This document shows positions 33,601 to 39,053 of a DNA stretch of 39,053 nucleotides, piece by piece (position 1 is the first letter of the stretch; every line of letters begins with the position of its first letter). The position numbers and the translations under genes were made by a program. The notes under the pieces are model-generated. The model saw nothing but the letters and a program-made list of their open reading frames with translations. It searched no databases and had not been told where the DNA came from. The DNA is from GCA-002841655 sp964446775 (GTDB lineage Bacteria; Patescibacteriota; Patescibacteriia; Patescibacteriales; UBA12465), in NCBI GenBank assembly GCA_964446775.1, contig CAYURA010000004.1, forward strand, positions 1 through 39,053, given 5' to 3'.

Positions 33601-34707
33601 TTATTCACTCTTAAATTCATAGTTTAATACATAATCTAGCAAGTCATCACTTAGCTCCCATTGTCTTTTACTGGCTGGCAAGTCTCTTAATCTTCCTACA
33701 TTGTCTAAAAACTTATCTATTAACTTCTCATCCACCTCTAGAGAGAAGGCGTCAAGATAGGCACTAATTATTTCCACCACGTCCTGGCGCAAGTCCTCAG
33801 ATTTAGAACGAATGGCTTTTGAATAATATAGAGTCATAAAACTCTGTAAATGGGACAATATCTGAGAAGCACTTCGCCTATCTACCTCGTCACTGTAATA
33901 ACCAGAATGATCACAAATACGACAAGCAGGTTTAGCTCCGTCAGGATCTTCGTAATTATAGATAATGTTTTCTAACTTTAAATCATTCAAAAGCTGACCA
34001 TCCATTCTTTTATATAAAGCACCTATAGTATAAGCAGTCTCACAGGCCACATCAATGAAATCAGCCGCTCCAAGTTTTCCGCTATCCAGTTCATTAAAAT
34101 ATTGGACAATATTTTTTCCAGGCAAATATTCTTTGGCAATAAAGCGCTGATTGGTGCCTCTATCTTCTTTTTTTATATAAGAAAAATATCTTTGAAGCCA
34201 GGGATTATCAATTCCAATCGGGTCAGAAAAAATCTTTTTCTCCACAAAAGAATTGCTATCAGCATCATCTTGATGTTTTTCTAAATCAGCTGACAGAGTA
34301 AATTCATAAATATCACCGTCAGTAAAAAAGCAGCGAAACCAATCAACGCGTCGATTACTACCAATATCTAAGTCAATATTTTCTGCTTCGACTTCTTTAG
34401 CTGAAGCCACTACTATATTATCAACTAATTCCAAATCTTTACTAATCTCATTTAAAATATTCTGAAAAAATATTTCATTATTTTCCTGCTTCGTTAATAG
34501 GGCAGCTAGCATATTGATATGGATCATAGCGGCCTCCGAACTTAGGTCAATATTTTTAAAATCAATTTTAGAAATTAAATTCTTATAATCTACTAACGCG
34601 CTCTCATCTAGACCACAAGAAGTTAATTTCTCTTGTAGAAAAAATACTTGCTCTTTCCTATTTTGGCTTTGTGATAAAACCTCTAATGGCATATTTTTAT
34701 TCATCAT
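33601..34707 (-). CDS. Divergent protein-kinase-like protein, unknown role
   Basis: 368 residues. The first 100 or so form an unrecognised helical region; the rest has hallmarks of a kinase-like fold. NDLKLENIIY (241-250) resembles the catalytic loop RDLKPENILL, with D242, K244 and N247 in place, and ICDHSG has D266 where DFG would be. IAKEYLPGKNI (190-200) looks like the hinge region. A candidate ATP-binding lysine is in FVEKKIF (K157/K158), but a glycine-rich loop is not obvious. It could be an active small-molecule or protein kinase or a pseudokinase. Two adjacent ATGs start it; both are possible. It sits between secA (57 nt) and the coiled-coil gene (21 nt). Confidence 0.72.
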   Translation of the reverse strand: MMNKNMPLEVLSQSQNRKEQVFFLQEKLTSCGLDESALVDYKNLISKIDFKNIDLSSEAAMIHINMLAALLTKQENNEIFFQNILNEISKDLELVDNIVVASAKEVEAENIDLDIGSNRRVDWFRCFFTDGDIYEFTLSADLEKHQDDADSNSFVEKKIFSDPIGIDNPWLQRYFSYIKKEDRGTNQRFIAKEYLPGKNIVQYFNELDSGKLGAADFIDVACETAYTIGALYKRMDGQLLNDLKLENIIYNYEDPDGAKPACRICDHSGYYSDEVDRRSASQILSHLQSFMTLYYSKAIRSKSEDLRQDVVEIISAYLDAFSLEVDEKLIDKFLDNVGRLRDLPASKRQWELSDDLLDYVLNYEFKSE

Positions 34708-34764
34708 TAATTTATATTAATACAAAAATAATTAGAGTTATGAATTTTCAGTAGAAATAATTTA

Positions 34765-37509
34765 TTACTTACCACAACATTTCTTATACTTCTTGCCACT
34801 ACCACAAGGGCAAGGATCGTTTCTACCAACTGTCTTGCCTGATTCATCTTTAAGTTTTTCTCTAACTAAGTCAAAATTATCTCGTTTAGAGCTAAGTTTA
34901 TTCATCTCTTTAGCCGCTCCCTCTAATTTGAAATTATCTGGGCTTTCACTAGCTCCTAATTTGAGTAAAGCAGCTGGCGCCATCTTAAGGGCATCACCAA
35001 CTCGATAAATTGAATAGACTAATTGTTGACGCACTAAATCTAATAATTCATGATATAGGTGATAGGCTTCTTTTTTATATTCCACCAATGGATCACGTTG
35101 CCCATAGCCTCTTAAACCAATGCCTCGACGCATATAATCCATCGTTTCTAAATGATCAATCCAGGTCTGATCAATTGCCCGCAATAGCATGCCCTTAGCT
35201 ATTTCAACAAAATCAATACTAGCTTGATCAAATTGATGAACAATTTTTTTATACACTTCATCTGCTCGTTCACATAAATAAACGATAATCGCTTCTCTGC
35301 TCTCTGTATTATGGTTATTCTTTAATAATTTTTTTAACTCTTCTTCTTGGTCAGATAAATTAATCATGGCATAAATAGTTTCAGCAATTTCTTTTATATT
35401 CCAATCTGAAATCTTCTCAGCGCTAGTGTGAAAATTAACCACTTTAGCAATTTCATCATCTGCCTGCTCCTTAATTATTTTATTTAACTTCTCTATTGGA
35501 CTTAGCTCTGTTTCTTGCTCAAGAACTTCGGCTGCTTCCAAGATTTCTCGACGACGACGATAAATTGCTTCTCGATGTTTGTTAATAACATCATCATACT
35601 CTACTAAATGTTTTCTCATGTCAAAATTGTTACCCTCAACCTTCTTCTGGGCTGATTCTAAAGATTTAGAAATCATCTTATTCTGAATGGGTACATCAGC
35701 TGGAAGTTTTAGGGTATTCATCATTGACTTCATTCTGTCCCCACCAAAAATACGCATTAAGTCATCATCAGTTGAAACATAAAATTGTGACGAACCAGGA
35801 TCACCCTGACGACCAGCACGACCACGTAACTGATTATCAATCCGACGAGATTCATGCCTTTCAGTACCAATCACATGTAGCCCACCTAAGGCTTTAACCT
35901 TAGCTTGTTCTTCTTTAGCTTCTTTAGCCGCCTCAACATCATCTGAGTCTGGATTACCTCCTAAAATAATATCCACTCCACGTCCAGCCATATTAGTCGC
36001 TAAGGTAATAGATCCTGCCCTACCAGCTTGAGAAATAATTTCTGCTTCTTTTTGGTGATTTTTAGCATTAAGCATTAAAGGTCTAAGACCTTCACGCTCC
36101 ATCATATCAACCAATAGCTCGTTCTTCTCAATGGAAATTGTGCCTACTAAAATTGGCTGGCCCAATTTATTCCTTTCTTTAATGTCTCTAATTACTGCCT
36201 GATATTTATCAGTCTCACTACGATAGATTAAATCATTTAAGTCCTGACGTATATTTGGCTTATTGGTAGGGATGACTACTGTTTCTAGTTTATATATTTT
36301 ATAGAATTCTTCAGCCTCAGTTAAGGCGGTTCCAGTCATACCTGATAATTTGCCATACATTCTAAATAAATTCTGGAAGGTAATGGTAGCCATTGTTTGA
36401 GACTCTTTCTGTACTTGGACCCCTTCTTTAGCTTCAATAGCTTGATGAAGTCCTTCACTATATCGTCGTCCCGGCATCATTCGTCCAGTAAATTCATCTA
36501 CAATAATTATTTCATTATCTTTAACCACATAATCCTTATCTCTTTTAAATAGAACTCTAGCTTTTAAAGCCTGCTCTAAATGATGAACGTCTTTTACCCC
36601 ACCAGCGACATAAATATTGCCCACACCTAACCACTCTTCAATTTTGTTAATTCCTGCTTCAGTCAAAGTAGCGGCCTTCATTTTTTCATCAATATTATAA
36701 TCCTCATTTTCAGTCAACCTTGACACCAACTGAGAAAACTTAGCATATTTATCAGTTGACTCTTCTGCTGGAGCGCTTATGATTAAAGGTGTTCGGGCTT
36801 CATCAATTAAAATAGAGTCTATTTCATCAACAATAGTATAATACAAATCTCTTTGTACTGTCTGAGCTAAACTATAAGCCATATTATCCCGCAAATAATC
36901 AAAACCAAACTCGTTATTGGTACCATATGTAATATCACAATAATAGGCTTCACGGCGAGAGATAGGGCGGAAATGTCTGAGTCTTTCATCATATTGAGCT
37001 TCATCATTATACTCTGGATCATATTTATAGGCTGCATCGTGAATAATAACACTAATACTTAAGCCTAGTAGATGATAAATTGGAGCCATCCAGCCAGCGC
37101 CAATTCGAGCCAAATAATCATTAACCGTAATTAAATGAACTCCTTTACCAGCCAGAGCATTGAGGTAGAGAGGTAGGGTAGCAACCAAGGTCTTTCCTTC
37201 ACCAGTTTTCATTTCAGCAATTTGACCCCGATGGAGAACCACTCCACCAATTAACTGAACATCGTAATGTCGCTGCCCTAAGACTCGTTGAGCTGCCTCT
37301 CTCATTAGAGCAAAAGCCTCAGGCAACAAATCGTCAAGGCTAACTCCGTTAGCTAATCTACTTTTAAATTCAGCTGTTTTCTCAGTAATTTGAGCTAAAT
37401 CTAAAGCTTGCATCTGCGGTTCTAAAGAATTAATAATACTGACAGTTTTCCTAATCTCCTTAATGATTTTCTCATTTGGATCTCCCATCAATTTATTTAA
37501 GATATTCAT
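34765..37509 (-). CDS. secA: Preprotein translocase ATPase SecA
   Basis: Motor that drives secretory proteins through SecYEG using ATP. 914 residues from the ATG at 37509 (MNILNKLMGDPNEK); a GTG at 37533 would add eight residues. Nucleotide-binding domain 1 has MKTGEGKTLVATLP (Walker A near 103-107) and VDEIDSILIDEARTPL. Domain 2 has HESRRIDNQLRGRAGRQGD. The C-terminus carries the SEC-C zinc motif CPCGSGKKYKKCCG, which binds SecB or ribosomes in other bacteria. Length is normal. It heads the run leading to ileS. Confidence 0.98.
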   Translation of the reverse strand: MNILNKLMGDPNEKIIKEIRKTVSIINSLEPQMQALDLAQITEKTAEFKSRLANGVSLDDLLPEAFALMREAAQRVLGQRHYDVQLIGGVVLHRGQIAEMKTGEGKTLVATLPLYLNALAGKGVHLITVNDYLARIGAGWMAPIYHLLGLSISVIIHDAAYKYDPEYNDEAQYDERLRHFRPISRREAYYCDITYGTNNEFGFDYLRDNMAYSLAQTVQRDLYYTIVDEIDSILIDEARTPLIISAPAEESTDKYAKFSQLVSRLTENEDYNIDEKMKAATLTEAGINKIEEWLGVGNIYVAGGVKDVHHLEQALKARVLFKRDKDYVVKDNEIIIVDEFTGRMMPGRRYSEGLHQAIEAKEGVQVQKESQTMATITFQNLFRMYGKLSGMTGTALTEAEEFYKIYKLETVVIPTNKPNIRQDLNDLIYRSETDKYQAVIRDIKERNKLGQPILVGTISIEKNELLVDMMEREGLRPLMLNAKNHQKEAEIISQAGRAGSITLATNMAGRGVDIILGGNPDSDDVEAAKEAKEEQAKVKALGGLHVIGTERHESRRIDNQLRGRAGRQGDPGSSQFYVSTDDDLMRIFGGDRMKSMMNTLKLPADVPIQNKMISKSLESAQKKVEGNNFDMRKHLVEYDDVINKHREAIYRRRREILEAAEVLEQETELSPIEKLNKIIKEQADDEIAKVVNFHTSAEKISDWNIKEIAETIYAMINLSDQEEELKKLLKNNHNTESREAIIVYLCERADEVYKKIVHQFDQASIDFVEIAKGMLLRAIDQTWIDHLETMDYMRRGIGLRGYGQRDPLVEYKKEAYHLYHELLDLVRQQLVYSIYRVGDALKMAPAALLKLGASESPDNFKLEGAAKEMNKLSSKRDNFDLVREKLKDESGKTVGRNDPCPCGSGKKYKKCCGK

Positions 37510-37541
37510 AATGTTTATATTATATTCAATCACAAAAAATA

Positions 37542-37566
37542 CGCTAGAAGCGATACTTTTAGTATA
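37542..37566. promoter_or_regulatory. Two adjacent palindromes over the putative secA -10 box
   Basis: CGCT-AGA-AGCG (37542-37552) and ATACT-TTT-AGTAT (37553-37565) lie side by side, 33-57 nt upstream of the secA start. The minus strand of the second contains TATACT (37561-37566), a candidate -10. No good -35 is seen. They may be an operator or leader hairpins; evidence is limited. Confidence 0.35.
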
Positions 37567-37591
37567 GTATGCTTTGAGGAATTAATAAATA

Positions 37592-37612
37592 GGCTCTATG
37601 TTAATAAGTATG
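37592..37612. repeat. Probable ISL3-type terminal inverted repeat (transposase 3' end)
   Basis: GGCTCTATGTTAATAAG begins at 37592 and overlaps the stop codon of the transposase remnant. ISL3 elements characteristically end in GGCTCT. No matching partner end was found to the right, up to 39053, so the other end of the element is lost. Confidence 0.6.
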
Positions 37613-38012
37613 TATAACTCCACAGTATTACAAATGGCACAAGTCCCAATATTAGCTTTCTAACGTAAGTTTCAACATTCCTAAAGCCAAATGATTTTCT
37701 CTTGATTAATTTACATTTAGTATGCAATCCCTCTGTGTAGGCATTAGTTATTCTACATTTAAAATAATTGAGTATTTCTGTCTGCCAATTAGTTAGAGTG
37801 CGACCTAGCTCTTTAAGTTCTAGTTCTCTAGATTTTACTATCTTCGTCGTTAGTTCTTTTAATCTCTTTTTTGCATCCTCATATCTGGTTAAATAATAAA
37901 TTGACCTAATTTCCTCTTTAACTAAATAGGCCTCTAGTAATTCAGGATAGCTATCAAAGTATTTAGCTAATTTCTGTTTTTCTAAATTCGTTAAATCTTC
38001 TATGTAATTTGC
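37596..38012 (-). pseudogene. C-terminal remnant of an ISL3-family transposase
   Basis: An open frame of 138 codons, closed upstream by TAA at 38013-38015 and with no start codon near its left edge. It reads like the end of an ISL3 transposase: VKEEIRSIYYLTRYEDAKK, NWQTEILNYFKCRITNAYTE, then GLHTKCKLIKRKSFGFRN. The conserved T(N/E)-EG..NKIK.IKR..(Y/F)G(F/Y)RN segment includes the last acidic residue of the DDE triad in TEG. The N-terminal zinc-finger region and the first two acidic residues are absent, so the protein cannot transpose by itself. The piece is AT-rich like the rest of the genome, while the DNA right beyond its broken end is GC-rich. Confidence 0.85.
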
Positions 38013-38034
38013 TTATTTTAAACCAATTTTGCGG

Positions 38035-38330
38035 AAGTAATACTTAAGACCGTTCCCAGTGCGTCCCACCCTCTCCACACAAATAAAAGATTCGAACTGG
38101 TTGGAAGCAAGACACGAGTTGAGGCGGAAGCTGAGACGAGCGGATGAGTGTCGGACAATATGCCGGGCGGCATATTGGACTCCAACCCTGGACACGTGAG
38201 CTCCGCCTATTTCAGGGCGGAGCGAGCACGATACCTCCCCTTCTCCGCAGACAGGGAAGAAGTGAATCTAAAAGCTCATCTCGTCCTTTTCTTATAGGGC
38301 TTTTCGAAAATTCGAACGTGCTCATTTTAG
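38035..38330. other. GC-rich, hairpin-bearing segment of unknown nature
   Basis: Between the broken transposase and the NYN gene lies a stretch unlike its surroundings. By count, 38101-38280 is 56% G+C (101 of 180), where neighbours are near one third. It holds a perfect 10-bp inverted repeat, CAATATGCCG-GG-CGGCATATTG (38156-38177), and a perfect 8-bp one, GCTCCGCC-8 nt-GGCGGAGC (38200-38223). TTCGAA occurs at 38091, 38303, 38311 and again at 38414. Short frames on both strands exist, but no protein family or Shine-Dalgarno sequence is seen. It could be a structured RNA, a fragment of a mobile element or foreign DNA. I could not fold it into a tRNA. 38331-38453 shows nothing more that I can name. 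Confidence 0.6.
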
Positions 38331-38453
38331 TGTTTAGGAGTTTCTGCGATTTTTGTATTGGTAACAGCTATTTGAAAGCTAATATTTCAAGTTTTTTTAT
38401 CATTCATAGATAGTTCGAACCGAAATTACGTATTTTTAGGATTTAGAGATTTG

Positions 38454-38462
38454 TGATAGAAT
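38454..38462 (+). promoter_or_regulatory. Extended -10 promoter directly before the NYN gene
   Basis: TGATAGAAT, a TGn-extended -10 box, ends 8 nt before the ATG at 38471, precisely the geometry seen at 10778-10795. Predicted transcript is leaderless or nearly so. Confidence 0.55.
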
Positions 38463-38470
38463 AATTTTAT

Positions 38471-38983
38471 ATGAATAAAAACACCAAAAATAATTATGCC
38501 TTTATTGATAGTCAGAATTTGAATTTAGGCATCAATAAATTAAACTGGAAACTTGATTTCAAGAAGTTTCGTATTTATCTTAAAGAGAAGTATAAAGTTT
38601 CTCAGGCATTTTTGTTTATCGGATTTATTCCGGAAAATCAGGACTTGTATTCTTCTTTACAGAAAGATGGCTATATTTTAATTTTTAAACCAGTTTTGTT
38701 TAATAACGAGAGACAGCCAAAGGGAAATGTTGATGCTGATTTAGTTTTACAAGCTATGATAGAATTTAATAATTTTGATCAGGTAATTATTGTTTCTAGT
38801 GATGGTGATTTTTATTGCTTAGTAAAATATCTTTATGAAAAGGGAAAATTATCTCGAGTTATTAGCCCAGATGTAAAAAACTGTTCAAAATTGTTGAAAA
38901 AAACCGCCAAAGAGAAGATAGTGTTTATGGATAATTTGAGAAATAAGCTGGAATATATAGCTAAAGAAAAAAGCACCGCTTAA
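38471..38983 (+). CDS. NYN-domain (LabA/DUF88-like) putative ribonuclease
   Basis: 170 residues, a PIN-like fold of the NYN group, predicted to cut or process RNA with bound metal. Acidic residues that would build the active site are D13 in AFIDSQNL, D88 and D90 in KGNVDADLVL, and D111 and D113 in IVSSDGDF. The protein is a single domain with a lysine-rich helical end. It is the only gene to the right of the GC-rich segment and stands alone between a promoter and a terminator. Such small NYN proteins are frequent in accessory regions; its RNA target is unknown. Confidence 0.9.
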   Translation: MNKNTKNNYAFIDSQNLNLGINKLNWKLDFKKFRIYLKEKYKVSQAFLFIGFIPENQDLYSSLQKDGYILIFKPVLFNNERQPKGNVDADLVLQAMIEFNNFDQVIIVSSDGDFYCLVKYLYEKGKLSRVISPDVKNCSKLLKKTAKEKIVFMDNLRNKLEYIAKEKSTA

Positions 38984-39009
38984 AGACGAAACTTTAAAAG
39001 GTACTTTTT
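38968..39009 (+). terminator. Putative intrinsic terminator of the NYN gene
   Basis: Outer arms AAAAAGCACC (38968-38977) and GGTACTTTTT (39000-39009) pair with one C-A mismatch, and an inner stem TTAAAG/CTTTAA (38980-38985, 38992-38997) extends the hairpin. It overlaps the last codons and the stop of the gene and ends in a T-run. Confidence 0.55.
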
Positions 39010-39053
39010 AATAGAAATTCTACTATTAATATAGCATAGATAAATTCAAAAAG

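Noticed and set aside
38035..38330. Possible tRNA in the GC-rich segment, hinted at by several TTCGAA strings
   Set aside because: The TTCGAA strings are not flanked by pairing 5-bp arms, and no acceptor or anticodon stem could be assembled around them.
38013..38413. Short open frames on both strands of the GC-rich segment (60 and 89 codons)
   Set aside because: No family resemblance, no ribosome-binding site, mutual overlap, and odd composition. The minus one is in frame with the transposase remnant but separated by TAA and shows nothing like an ISL3 N-terminus.

Overview
The window is about 39 kb of AT-rich bacterial DNA, densely packed with mostly minus-strand genes. Small intergenic gaps, few Shine-Dalgarno sequences, many small membrane proteins and glycosyltransferases, an AlaRS without its C-terminal domain and a eukaryote-like (type 2) IleRS suggest a Candidate Phyla Radiation (Patescibacteria) genome of the Falkowbacteria/Kuenenbacteria kind; the lineage is an inference from gene style, not proved. 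TGA is used as a stop codon (ABC transporter, murC), so the standard bacterial code applies. I saw no tRNA, rRNA or CRISPR array.

Layout. 1-4.9 kb: alaS and murB (minus strand, promoter in front of murB) and an MsbA-like ABC exporter. 5.0-5.6 kb: one isolated plus-strand gene of unknown function with its own promoter and a bidirectional terminator. 5.6-10.7 kb: a tight peptidoglycan operon on the minus strand (small membrane protein, mraY, ftsW, murG, murC). 10.8-15.7 kb: a mostly plus-strand block with a GspE/PilB-like protein that has lost its ATPase motifs, a GT2 glycosyltransferase, a DUF2304 protein and two GT4 glycosyltransferases, interrupted by one minus-strand membrane protein. 15.7-27.6 kb: a long minus-strand run with ruvA, mreB-mreC-mreD, a PfkB sugar kinase, an RmlC-like cupin, a HIT hydrolase, rmlB, a lone receiver domain, a second mreB, a GT4, a secreted subtilisin with FG-GAP/VCBS-like repeats, and a UXS-like sugar-nucleotide enzyme. 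27.7-30 kb: lemA, an SPFH protein and htpX under a good promoter. 30-37.5 kb: secA, a divergent protein-kinase-like protein, a coiled-coil protein and ileS. 37.5-39 kb: an accessory tail with a truncated ISL3-type transposase, a GC-rich hairpin-bearing segment of unknown nature, and a NYN-domain nuclease gene.

Together the genes mostly serve the cell envelope: peptidoglycan precursors and their polymerisation (MurB, MurC, MraY, MurG, FtsW), cell shape (two MreB, MreC, MreD), surface glycans (RmlB, RmlC-like, UXS-like, four glycosyltransferases), export (SecA, ABC exporter) and membrane quality control (HtpX, SPFH, LemA). The least explained parts are the pseudo-ATPase, the kinase-like gene between secA and ileS, the GC-rich segment near the right end, an eight-copy AAAT repeat at the rmlB start codon, and several promoters whose -10 box lies only 6-8 nt from the ATG, which suggests leaderless transcripts.
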